Part shown: piece by piece, positions 16,778 through 27,600 of the stretch
How positions within the stretch are numbered: the first letter of the stretch is position 1
How the letters are laid out: each line of letters begins with the position of its first letter
Assembly: GCA_023415475.1 (NCBI GenBank)
Contig: JAEZKL010000019.1
Location: 1 to 64,000, forward strand
Direction: 5' to 3'
Origin: Bacillota bacterium
GTDB taxonomy: Bacteria > Bacillota > Clostridia > Lachnospirales > Lachnospiraceae
Length of the DNA: 64,000 bases
Made by a program: the position numbers and the translations under genes
Notes under the pieces: model-generated
The model's input: only the letters and a program-made list of their open reading frames with translations
The model's database searches: none
What the model was told of the DNA's origin: nothing

Positions 16778-18808
16778 GTGGCTGACCATGATAAAAATAA
16801 AGACCGGCTGAAGGAAATCACCGACAGCATTGAGCAGGGCATAAAAGACCTGTTCCAGAGCGACAAATATATGGAATACCTGCGTACCATGAGCCGTTTT
16901 CACCGCTATTCCCTCAACAACACCGTCCTGATCGCCATGCAGAAGCCTGACGCCACCCTTGTGGCAGGTTTCAACAAATGGCGCGACCAGTTTGAGCGTA
17001 ACGTCAGGCGCGGTGAAAAAGGGATTAAAATCATCGCCCCTACGCCTTTTAAGAAGAAAATCGAGCAGGAAAAGCTCGATCCCGACACCCACGCCCCCAT
17101 CCTGAACCCGGACGGCAGCATCGTCATGGAGGAAAAGGAAATCAAAATCCCCATGTACAAAGTGGTGTCCGTATTCGATGTATCGCAGACCGAGGGCAAG
17201 CCGCTGCCCCAACTTGCCAGCAACCTCACCGGCAATGTGCAGCAATATGAGATTTTCATGGAGGCGCTGCGGCGTTCCTCTCCCGTGCCGATAGGCTTTG
17301 AGCGCATCGCGGATAATTCGGACGGCTATTTCAGCTTGACCGATCAGCGCATCGCCATCCGGGAGGGGATGAGCGAGGTGCAGACCGTTTCGGCGGCTAT
17401 CCACGAAATTGCCCACTCCAAGCTACATAATCGGGAGCAAGCACAGATTGCCGCCGCCCAGGGCGATGAAGCCGCCGAGCCGCCCAAACCTAAAGACCGC
17501 CGCACCGAGGAAGTTGAAGCCGAAAGCATTTCTTTTGCTGTCTGCGCCTACTACGGTATCTCCACCGGCGAAAACAGCTTCGGGTATATCGCATCATGGA
17601 GCAAGGATAAGGAACTGCCGGAGCTGCGGGCTTCTCTGGAAACCATCAATCAGACCGCTTCCGGCTTCATCAGCGATATTGACCGCCATTTTATCGATAT
17701 CGCAAAGGAACGTGACATCGACCTGTCCGCACCGGAGCAGCAGCCGGAGCCTACACCTGAACAATCTGTCCAGGAGCCGCAAATCACCATTTCCGATCAT
17801 ACTGAACCTGCCCCCCCGCCATTCACGCCGGAGCAGCCCACCGCTGCGTCCAGCTATGAGGAATCCGGCCCCTTACCGGATACACCTAAACTCTCCGCCC
17901 CAGATGTATATCCTATGCCCGACCCCACGCTGACGATTGCTGACCGCGACGCTTACGGCTACACCGAAGATGACATGCTTCCTCTCTCTGCTGATCGCGC
18001 TGCGGAGCTGTATGAAAAAGATTTCACTGTTTATATGCTCTATGACGGAAACGGCGCTGGCATGGCTTTTGATCGGGACGATATAGACGGCCATACCGGA
18101 ATGTTCGGAATCAACCGGGAGGAATGGGAGCAGAGCCAGGAATACCTGTCGCTTATGGAAGGCCATGAGGTTACGAGGCAAGAACTTGAAAACAACTTCC
18201 TCTGTAATCCTTCCGACGCCTTTGCTATCTATCAGCTCAAACATACGGAGGAAACGCGGGATTTACGATTTGAGCCGCTGGAACGCTTGCAAGCCGTGGG
18301 TCTGACCGTCGAGCGTGATAATTATGATCTGATTTACACGGATCGGCTTACCGATACCGGCAGCACGCCCGAAAAGCTGAACGCCTTATGGGAAAGATTC
18401 AACATCGACCACCCTTCGGATTTTAAGGGGCATAGCCTTTCCGTCAGCGACATCGTTGCCCTCAAGCAAAGCGGCGCTGTATCCTGTCATTACGTTGACA
18501 GCTTCGGTTTCAAGGAGCTTCCGGCCTTTCTGCAACCTGAAAACCACCTGAAAAACGCGGAAATGGCGTTGGAGGACGATTACGGCATGATCGACGGCAT
18601 CATCAATAACGGCAAAAATCCAAGTATCGCGGAGTTGGAAGCCCAGGTCAAGGCTGGAGGACAGATTTCCCTTTCCGATCTGGCGCGGGCAGTCCATGAC
18701 GAGCGCGCGGATAAGCGCAAATCTGTGCTGGAACAGCTTGCCGCGCAGTCCACGAAACCGGAACGTCACAAAACAGTGCCCTCAAAGGGCGCGGAAATGG
18801 AGAGATAG
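16778..18808 (+). CDS. ArdC-like ssDNA-binding/zinc peptidase protein with YodL/DUF4316-like C-terminus
   Basis: A 676-residue multidomain protein. Residues 1-150 resemble the ArdC N-terminal ssDNA-binding domain (YSLNNTVLIAMQKPDATLVAGF in two conserved blocks, then RGEKGIKI). A zincin-type motif HEIAHSKLH lies near residue 208 with a downstream E-rich helix (EVEAESISFAVC). A P/E-rich linker spans 310-385. The C-terminal half has YodL-like and DUF4316-like regions (FTVYMLYDGNGAGMAFDR). GTG start at 16778 with AAAGGAGG. ArdC proteins protect incoming single-stranded DNA from restriction, which fits early transfer. Confidence 0.82.
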   Translation: MADHDKNKDRLKEITDSIEQGIKDLFQSDKYMEYLRTMSRFHRYSLNNTVLIAMQKPDATLVAGFNKWRDQFERNVRRGEKGIKIIAPTPFKKKIEQEKLDPDTHAPILNPDGSIVMEEKEIKIPMYKVVSVFDVSQTEGKPLPQLASNLTGNVQQYEIFMEALRRSSPVPIGFERIADNSDGYFSLTDQRIAIREGMSEVQTVSAAIHEIAHSKLHNREQAQIAAAQGDEAAEPPKPKDRRTEEVEAESISFAVCAYYGISTGENSFGYIASWSKDKELPELRASLETINQTASGFISDIDRHFIDIAKERDIDLSAPEQQPEPTPEQSVQEPQITISDHTEPAPPPFTPEQPTAASSYEESGPLPDTPKLSAPDVYPMPDPTLTIADRDAYGYTEDDMLPLSADRAAELYEKDFTVYMLYDGNGAGMAFDRDDIDGHTGMFGINREEWEQSQEYLSLMEGHEVTRQELENNFLCNPSDAFAIYQLKHTEETRDLRFEPLERLQAVGLTVERDNYDLIYTDRLTDTGSTPEKLNALWERFNIDHPSDFKGHSLSVSDIVALKQSGAVSCHYVDSFGFKELPAFLQPENHLKNAEMALEDDYGMIDGIINNGKNPSIAELEAQVKAGGQISLSDLARAVHDERADKRKSVLEQLAAQSTKPERHKTVPSKGAEMER

Positions 18809-18810
18809 AT

Positions 18811-19032
18811 ATGGAAAGATTTACAGTAGAGGAAACAAATCTGATGTGCATTTACAATACCGGCACCCGGCAGGGCCTGATAGCGGAGCTTGCTGCCATG
18901 CAAACCCATCTGGAACCGGACGAAACGGAGCTTTCGGAGCTGACGCGTTCCGTTATGGAAAAGCTCTCCGCCATGAGTGATGAGCAATACGCAGGTCTTG
19001 CCGAGACGCTTGTAGCGGATTGCGAAGAATAA
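18811..19032 (+). CDS. TTRAP-family transposon-transfer assisting protein
   Basis: A 73-residue acidic helical protein reading ERFTVEETNLMCIYNTGTR, then a helix, then LSAMSDEQYAGLAETLV. This is the TTRAP family pattern. In related ICEs it directly precedes the giant methylase-helicase gene. Here the two are separated by the ATPase insertion at 19111-21600. It begins 2 bases after the preceding stop. Confidence 0.82.
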   Translation: MERFTVEETNLMCIYNTGTRQGLIAELAAMQTHLEPDETELSELTRSVMEKLSAMSDEQYAGLAETLVADCEE

Positions 19033-19279
19033 TAGGAATACAGCGTGCAAGAAGCACCCCCCTGATTATTGGGAGTGCCTCTTGTTTTAGCTGGAATTTC
19101 CATCATTATATGCTATAATGTATTATATAGCTACAAGTCTTTAAAACGCGTATCATGGCAATAATGGGAAGTTCACTCAGTTTAGTAAATATACCATTAA
19201 GGAAAAGTTCAACCTTTTTGAAATAATTTGTGGATATGAAGCATCAAACCGAAACTGCTTAGAAGGAGGTTGACAGAAC
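19033..19279. promoter_or_regulatory. Intergenic junction with terminator-like hairpin and extended -10 promoter
   Basis: An imperfect hairpin (GCACCCCC at 19056-19063 against GGGAGTGC at about 19070) followed by CTTGTTTT may end the transfer operon. TGCTATAAT at 19111-19119 is an extended -10 element, with no convincing -35, pointing at the ATPase gene. Base composition falls sharply from here, marking the left edge of inserted cargo. AGAAGGAGGT at 19261-19270 is the ribosome site. Confidence 0.5.
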
Positions 19280-21514
19280 ATGAATAAGATTAATGTTCGT
19301 CTGGATAACTGTTTTGGCATTCGCCATATGGAACATGAATTTGATTTTTCAAACAGCAATGTCATTGCCATGTATGCACGCAATGGCCTTATGAAAACAT
19401 CGTTTGCGAAAACATTTAAAAAAGTGCAGGATGGAAAATCTGATGAAATCAAAGACGAGATTTTTAACTTGCGCGGCACTCCTCATATTGAATGTGACGG
19501 TTCAGATATTGACCCAACAAGTATATTTGTAATCAAGTCGTTTGAGAACTCATATGAAGCGGATATAACGCCCTTGCTTATTAATCAAACTGTAAAGGAA
19601 CAGCTCAAAACTGTACTAAAGGCGAGAGATAAGCTGTTTAAGGCATTGGAGAAGAATTCCGGATTAAAAATTAAAAAGACATCAGTAGGAAAAGTGATTT
19701 ATGAGTTGGAACCAAAAATCCTTGAAGATTTACGCTTGGATGAGAGTAGTTTCCTTGTAAATATCTTGGCCATTAAGGATGCCCGCCCAGAGCAAGATTT
19801 TTCTCAGATTACATATAATGATCTTTTTGATGCGACCGTTCTGAAAAAAATATTGTCGTCTGAATTCCAGGATAAAATAAAAGAATTTGTAGCGAGAAGC
19901 GAGGAAATATATGCTTCTTATGGATTCCTTGAAAAGGGCCAATTAACGTTGCCGAAGCTAAAAGATATTCGTAAATCATTGGAAAAAGATAAGTTTTTCG
20001 TCAGGGGAAATGGAATACTTCTTTCCGGAGCAGGACAAATATCAGATATTCACAGCTTGGAACAAAAAATAGCTGAAATAGACGAACAAATTAAAGCTGT
20101 TCCGCAATTTCAAGCGATTGAACAAATGCTTAGTGACGCAAAGGGGACGATATTAAAGGATATTGTAGAAACATGCCCTGAGCTAATAACATGGCTAACC
20201 ATAGATAGATTACCCAAACTCAAAAAAGAACTATGGTATTCATACTTTAACGTAAACGCTGATTTAGTAAGCGACTTATGCAATAAGTATGAGACTTTAT
20301 CTCGTGCAATAGATGCTGTTTCGTTGGATGATACTCCATGGAAGCGAGCTCTTGAAATATATAAAAAGCGTTTTGATGTCCCATTTGAAATGGAAATCAC
20401 CAACTTGAAAGGTGCCATTATTGGGGAAAGTATTCCTCGTGTTGAGTTTTCTTTTTTCAAAGATGACCAAACCGTGACACTTTCCCGTGAAAAACTCGAT
20501 GAACTTGATACTTTAAGTCAAGGTGAAAAGAGAGCGTTATATCTTCTCAACATTATCTTTGAAATAGAAGAGATAAAACAGAGCGGGCAAGAAAAGCTTT
20601 TTATTATCGATGACATAGCAGATTCGTTTGATTACAAGAATAAGTACGCTATTGTAGAGTATCTCTATGAGCTTGCTGAGGATAACTTGTTCAGTATGAT
20701 AATTATGTCCCACAATTTCGACTTCTACAGAACCGTTTCAAGCAGGCTTGGATTGAGACGCGATTGTAGATTATTTATTGATGGTTCTGACGGAAACATT
20801 ACACTTGTTCAGGAATATTATCAGAATCAACCATTTGAAAAGTGGAAAGAACATCCTATAGAGAAAAACATAATTGCCCTTGTACCGTTTATAAGAAATT
20901 TGGTGGAATACGGACGCGACTACCATACCGCTGACCCGAACGGCCCAAACACAGACTATAATCTACTCACTATGTTATTGCACGAGAAGGAACAAACACA
21001 CAACATGAGATTCTCCGACCTTGTGGAGATATATAAAGCGTATTTAGGGCTGGAAACATTTGATGAAACTGTTAATCTTCAAGGCAGAGTTATTGATTCG
21101 TTGTATGCTATTTGTGATGCCCTAACGACAGCAGATACGAATCTCGAAAACAAAATAGTGCTTGCTATGGCAATTCGGCATAAAGCTGAAGAATTTATGA
21201 AACATGAGATACAGGCATACGAAGGGACGATTACTTGGAGAGGTGCACGGAGAGCCCCGGAAACTGGTTCATCCATACGCTTCTTGGAAGCAATATCAAG
21301 CAAGAATAACCAAACTCGAGAATTACTAAACGGATACAAGCAATTTGGGGACGAGAGCAAAATTAAAATCCTCGAAGAAGTCAATATAATGACACCAGAG
21401 AATATTCACTTGAATTCGTTTATGTACGAGCCAATTCTTGACATGGATGTCAATGAGCTATTATCACTTTACAGCGATGCAAAAGAACTTACAGAGAGAA
21501 ATCCAGAGGGGTAA
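19280..21514 (+). CDS. ABC/SMC-type AAA ATPase, probable defence cargo
   Basis: A 744-residue ATPase of the AAA15/AAA13 (PrrC/RloC-like) type. The N-terminal nucleotide-binding half has MYARNGLMKTSFAKTF at residues 31-46, where the usual glycine before the lysine is methionine. The signature DTLSQGEKRALYL is near residue 412, Walker B LFIIDDIADSFD near 439, and the switch histidine SHNFDFYRT near 477. Helical arms fill 100-330. The C-terminal 230 residues may be the effector, but I see no nuclease motif. Low GC and its position between genes normally adjacent mark it as acquired. Role in phage exclusion is inferred. Confidence 0.72.
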   Translation: MNKINVRLDNCFGIRHMEHEFDFSNSNVIAMYARNGLMKTSFAKTFKKVQDGKSDEIKDEIFNLRGTPHIECDGSDIDPTSIFVIKSFENSYEADITPLLINQTVKEQLKTVLKARDKLFKALEKNSGLKIKKTSVGKVIYELEPKILEDLRLDESSFLVNILAIKDARPEQDFSQITYNDLFDATVLKKILSSEFQDKIKEFVARSEEIYASYGFLEKGQLTLPKLKDIRKSLEKDKFFVRGNGILLSGAGQISDIHSLEQKIAEIDEQIKAVPQFQAIEQMLSDAKGTILKDIVETCPELITWLTIDRLPKLKKELWYSYFNVNADLVSDLCNKYETLSRAIDAVSLDDTPWKRALEIYKKRFDVPFEMEITNLKGAIIGESIPRVEFSFFKDDQTVTLSREKLDELDTLSQGEKRALYLLNIIFEIEEIKQSGQEKLFIIDDIADSFDYKNKYAIVEYLYELAEDNLFSMIIMSHNFDFYRTVSSRLGLRRDCRLFIDGSDGNITLVQEYYQNQPFEKWKEHPIEKNIIALVPFIRNLVEYGRDYHTADPNGPNTDYNLLTMLLHEKEQTHNMRFSDLVEIYKAYLGLETFDETVNLQGRVIDSLYAICDALTTADTNLENKIVLAMAIRHKAEEFMKHEIQAYEGTITWRGARRAPETGSSIRFLEAISSKNNQTRELLNGYKQFGDESKIKILEEVNIMTPENIHLNSFMYEPILDMDVNELLSLYSDAKELTERNPEG

Positions 21515-21574
21515 ATGCATTATTCCCTTGTCTTTTCATTATATTTATTAAGTAAAAGTTAATACAAACATAGA

Positions 21575-21600
21575 AGAGCGGCCAAGCGGTCGCTCTTTTT
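21575..21600 (+). terminator. Terminator after the ATPase gene
   Basis: AGAGCGGCC, a 3-base loop region and GGTCGCTCT form a stem with one mismatch-type pair, followed by TTTTT. It marks the right edge of the low-GC insertion, directly before the ribosome site of the giant helicase gene. Confidence 0.7.
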
Positions 21601-21629
21601 ATACACCCCAAAATAGAAGGAGGAATAAC

Positions 21630-24600
21630 ATGTCAAGCAAAGTACAAGCTTTCGCGCTGATGGCCGACCATGCTGCGCAGCAGCTCACCGGAAGCCGCGA
21701 ACGCTGGACGGCGTTTCTGACCACCGCCGCGCGGCTCTACAAATACCCCTATCATGAGCAGCTCATGATTTACGCACAGAAGCCGGACGCGACGGCTTGT
21801 GCGGACTACGACTTCTGGAATGAAAAAATGCGCCGGTATGTCCGGCGCGGTGCTAAGGGTATCGCTCTTATTGATACGGGCGGCGACAAGCCGAGGCTGA
21901 AATATGTGTTCGACGTTTCCGACACGGGCGGCAGGGAGAATTCCCGCCGCCCTTTCCTTTGGGAACTGAACCCCGAACATGCGGACGCGGTATCGGCCAT
22001 GCTGGAACGGGAATACGAGGTTTCCGGTACGGGTAGCCTTGCCGAACAGCTTCAAGGCATCGCCGCGCAGATGGCTGACGAATACTGGCTGGACAACCGG
22101 CGCGATATCCTCTATAACATTGACGGCAGTTTTTTAGAGGACTATGATGAATTTAACGCAGGTGTGGCATTTCGGGAAGCTGCCACGGTAAGTATTTCCT
22201 ATATGCTGATGAAACGCTGCGGTATCGACCCCAATGAGTATTTCGAGTATGAGGATTTTCTGTCCGTATTCGATTTCAACACGCCCGCCGCCGTCGCCGC
22301 CCTGGGGACAGCAGCCAGCCAAATCTCCCAGCAGATACTGCGGCAAATTGAAATTACTGTTAAAAATCATGAGCGGGAGCATCTCGCGGAAAGGAGCGCC
22401 AGCAATGAGCGAACTGACTTACACCAAGAACGGGGATTATCTGATTCCCGATCTGATGATCACGGAGCCGACGGAGAGCATCGGCAAATATGGGAGGATG
22501 CGCAAAGCATATCTGAAGGAGCATCGCCCGGTGCAGTACAACAGCATGATTCTGTCGGAGAAACTGTACCCGCACCTGCTGGAGATCGAGCGGACGGCGA
22601 ACAGCCGGATCGAGCGGATGATGCCGGAGCTGATGAGATCAGCGGGCGTGACGGAGAGCCTGAAAGCCTCCGACCCGATGCGCTGGGTGGGCCTAATGAA
22701 CAATCTGAAAGCCCAGGCAGAGGAAACGATACTGGCGGAACTTATTTACAGCTAACCCTTTTCCCATCGGAACAGGAACAAATACGGCGGATTGACGAAG
22801 CGGAGAGCGTGAAGCCCTCCGCTTTTTCGTTGCCGCAGCAGGATGTTGACCATATCCTGCGCACCGGCAGCAATTCGGATAACAGCCTTCTGCGCATTTG
22901 CGCCATGTATCGCATGGATAAAGGCGCGGAGGAAAACGCCGCTTTCCTGCGGCGAGAATACCGGGGCGGCAAGGGCCTGTACTTAAACGGCGAAAAGGTG
23001 TCCGTATGGTTTAACGGGGACGGTATCCACATTGCCAAAGGCGAAACGGCGCTGTACGCCCGTTCAAAACAGCTTATTCCCTGGGATCAGGCCGAGCGCC
23101 GCATCGGGGAGTTGCTGGAGCAGGGGCAATATATCCCGCAGAACGCCCTTGCTTCCGTTGACGTTTATGAACGCACACGGCTTGCGCAAACCCTTTGGTA
23201 TCTGCATAGTGATTTTACGGATGAAGCCCGGCAGACTTTTTTTGATAATGAAATGTTTCGGGGCGGCTTCCCAGACAGCGCCGCCCGTATCGCGGAGCTG
23301 CTTGCCCAGCCGGAAAGTCATGCTGCAATCACAGCCGAGCTGGAACGCTTTGTAACCGCCTATGGGCAGGATCGCGGTATATTGCGCTTTCACTTCCATA
23401 GGCCGGGGGAACTGCTGGATGCCCTGCGGGATCTGCGGCTTCCCCGGCGTGAGTATGCCTCCGACTTGACCGACGTACCGCCGCTTAAAATGTTCGTCAC
23501 ACAGGATGAAGCCGACTCTGCCCTTGCGGGGGGCAGCAGTTTTGAGGACGGCAAGTCCCGCATTTACGCCTTTTTCAGCCAGCCCCACAGTCCAAAAGAC
23601 AAAGCGGATTTCCTTAAAAATGAGTACGGCACCGGCGGCAGGAGCCATGCCCTTTCCGGCGCGGACGGCAGTTGGGAGGATCATAGCGCCAAAGGCATTG
23701 AGTATAAGCGCAGGCCGGAGGACGATACGCTCCGATTAACATGGAGCGCCGCCGCCAAGCGAATTGACTTTCTCATTGCCAATGACCGTTATCTCACCAC
23801 CGAGGAAAAGGAGCGGCTTGCGGAGCAGCAGCGGGAACAGGCCGGTTTACCGGAAACGCCGTCAATAGAGCCACCGCCACAGGAACCACGAACAGAAGAA
23901 ATGGCCCCGTCAGCGGAGAGCGAGCAGCCCTCCGCTTTCTCTATGCTTTCCGTGCCGGAGCAACCTGTCATATCGCGCGAAGTCACTCAGGCCGACATTG
24001 ACACCGCCATTCAGGAATGGAACGGCGATATTAAAAGTAAGCACGCCGTTGTCCGTTATATGCGGGAACACGCCCGCGATAAAGATACCGCCGCGTTTCT
24101 GCGCGCCGAGTATGGCGACGATCTGCCAGCCTTTCCCGTGACCGCGCACGGCGCGGCAACGGATTTGCCGTGGCCGAAGGTGCAGCGGCGCATCGCCCAG
24201 CTCATCACCGCCGACAGGTTCTATACCGAGGCCGAGTATAACAATCTGGACGATGTTGACCCCATCGCCATTCGTGAGCGTCTGGACAGCCCAGAAGCAC
24301 AGTCTGAAACGGATACCCTAATTGCCGCCGCTGAAAAAATTGCCGCCGACAGCACCAATCCTCCTGATGAGCGGTTTGCCGTTGTAGAAACCGAGGAAGG
24401 TTATGCGATTTGGGACGATCTTCACGACGGCTATTATGTGGATGACGAGGGCGTAACAGAAGAATTCACAAGCGAATGGCAGGCCAACGCCTATCTGGAA
24501 GAAGTCAACAAGGCTGTAGCCGATAAAGAAGCGGCTGAATGGCTTACGGTTGAGCGCAGTAACAATGACACGACTGAACCGGAGCCGTTCCCATATGTTG

Positions 24601-27600
24601 CGGGCGAAACCGTGTGTCTGGAAGACGGCAGGCCATTTGTGATTGAAAATGTCGGCATGTTCGACATTCAGCTCCGTGATCCCTCGCTCCTGTACCCTGT
24701 TTTCCGTTCGGAAAGCAGGGGGAGCTTTCTGCGGCTCATGGGGCGTTATCCGCAGCCGGGACGGACAACAGCGGAAATCCAGCCCGCCGCTGAAAACTTC
24801 CGCATCACAGACGATACCCTGAGCGCTGGCGGCGCAAAATCCAAGTTTCATGCCAACATCGAAGCCATCCGCACACTGCAAACCATAGAGGCCGAGGGCC
24901 GTTCGGCTTCGCCGGAGGAACAGGAAGTACTCTCCCGGTATGTTGGCTGGGGCGGCCTTGCGGACGCGTTCGACGACAGCAAGCCCGCGTGGGCAAATGA
25001 ATACAAAGAGCTGCAATCGATCCTGTCCCCGGAGGAATATGAATCCGCCCGGGCGTCCACCCTGAACGCCCACTACACCAGCCCCACGGTCATCCGTGCC
25101 ATTTATGAGGCGATAGGCAGCATAGGCTTCCAGACTGGCAACATTCTGGAACCGGCCTGCGGCGTCGGAAACTTTTTTGGCTGCCTGCCGGAAGAAATGT
25201 CTGCGTCCCGGCTCTACGGCGTGGAACTGGACGGCATTACCGGAAGAATCGCAAAGCAGCTCTACCCGGACGCCGACATTACCGTAGCGGGCTTTGAAAC
25301 CACCGACCGGCGGGACTTTTACGATATCGCCGTGGGCAACGTCCCTTTTGGGCAGTATCAGGTCAACGACCGGGTTTACAACAAGCTCGGCTTTTCCATT
25401 CACGATTACTTTTTTGCCAAAGCCATAGACCAGGTGCGGCCGGGCGGCGTCATCGCTTTTGTCACCAGCAGATATACCATGGATAAGCAATCGCCGGAGG
25501 TACGGCGCTACATCGCCCGGCGCGCGGAGCTTTTGGGGGCCATTCGGCTCCCAAATAACGCGTTCAAAGCCAACGCCGGGACGGAAGTGGTGTCAGATAT
25601 CCTCTTTCTGAAAAAGCGCGACCGGCCCATTGAAATTGAACCGGATTGGATACATCTCGGCAGAAACGAAGATGGCTTTGCCATCAACAGCTATTTCATC
25701 GACCACCCGGAAATGGTACTGGGTACGCCCACCTCGGAGAGTACGCAGTACGGCAGGCAGGATTATACTGTTGCGCCCATTCCCGGCGCTGATCTTGCCG
25801 ACCAGCTTCATGAAGCGGTTGCCCACATCTCCGGACAGTATGCCGAGGCTGAACTGCCCGATTTAGGAGAGGGCGAAATCATTGATACATCCCTCCCGGC
25901 AGACCCAAATGTAAAAAACTATTCCTACACCGTGGTGGACGGCGAGGTGTACTACCGGGAGAATTCCCGCATGGTGCGGCCCGACTTGAACGACACCGCG
26001 ATTGAACGCATCCGGGGCATGGTGGAGCTGCGGGACTGTGTGCATCAGCTCATCGACCTGCAAATGGATGAATTCACCCCGGACGCGGCCATACGCGAAA
26101 AGCAGGCGGCGCTTAACCGGCTCTACGACGCTTTCACCACCAAATATGACCGCATCAGCAGCCGGGGCAACAAGCTGGCGTTCTCCGACGATTCCTCCTA
26201 CTACCTCTTGTGTTCTCTGGAGGTGCTGGACGATGACTGCAATTTTGAGCGCAAGGCCGATATGTTTACCAAACGCACCATCCGGCAGCAGCGCAGCGTT
26301 ACCTCCGTGGATACCGCCGTCGAAGCGCTGGCCGTGTCCATCGGGGAGCGCGCCAAGGTGGATTTGCCCTTTATGGCGCAGCTTTCCGGCTTGCGTGAAG
26401 ATGAGGTCATTGCAGACCTCACTGGTGTCATCTTCAAAGACCCCGCCTATGGCGATGATCCTTTCGTGGGCTGGCAAACCACCGACGAATACCTTTCCGG
26501 CAATGTCCGGCAAAAGCTCCGGGAAGCCCGTCGTGCGGCGGAACGCGATTCGGCGTTTCAGCTCAACGTGGAGGCGCTGGAAAAAGCGCAGCCCAAGGAT
26601 TTAGACGCTTCGGAGATCGAGGTGCGGTTGGGCGCAACGTGGATTGACAAGGGATATATCCAGCAATTCATGGAGGAAACCTTCAATACGCCCCGATACC
26701 TGCGCGGCACCATCGAGGTCAAATATGCAGCCTACACCGCCGAATGGCAGATTACGAACAAGACCCGCGTACCCTACAGCGACGTGGCCGCCTACACCAC
26801 TTACGGCACCGACCGGGCCAACGCTTACCGGATTCTGGAGGATTCCCTGAACCTCCGGGACATCCGCATCTATGATACGGTTGAGGACGCAGACGGCAAA
26901 GAGCGCCGCGTCCTCAACGCCAAGGAAACGACCCTGGCCTCCCAAAAACAGCAGGCCATCCGGGACGCTTTCCGCGACTGGATATGGCGTGACCCGGAGC
27001 GGCGGCAGACCCTTGTGAAGCAGTACAATGAGGAAATGAACAGCACCCGTCCCCGCGAATACGACGGCAGACACATCACTTTCTCCGGCATGAACCCGGA
27101 AATCACGCTGCGGGAGCATCAACTAAATGCCATCGCCCACATTCTCTACGGCGGAAATACTCTCCTTGCCCATGAGGTGGGCGCGGGCAAGACCTTTGAA
27201 ATGGTTGCAGCCTGTATGGAAGGGAAGCGTCTGGGCCTGTGTCAGAAAAGCATCTTTGTGGTGCCCAACCACCTGACCGAACAGTGGGCGTCGGAATTTC
27301 TGCGGCTGTATCCCGCCGCAAATCTGCTGGTCACAACGAAAAAGGATTTTGAAACTTATAATCGCAAGAAGTTCTGCGCCCGAATCGCCACCGGCGACTA
27401 CGATGCCGTGGTTATCGGCCACAGCCAGTTTGAGCGCATCCCCATCAGTCCGGAGCGGCAGGAACGGCTCTTGCAGGAGCAAATATGGGAGATCACCGAC
27501 GGCATTGCCGAGGTGGAGGAAAGCGGCGGCGAGCGTTTCACCATCAAGCAACTGGAGCGCACGAAAAAGGGGCTGGAGGCGCGGCTGGAAAAACTGCAAG

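Noticed and set aside
22405..22755. Insertion of a transposon carrying tnpV into the helicase gene
   Set aside because: The helicase frame stays open through the region and no terminal repeats or target duplication are visible.
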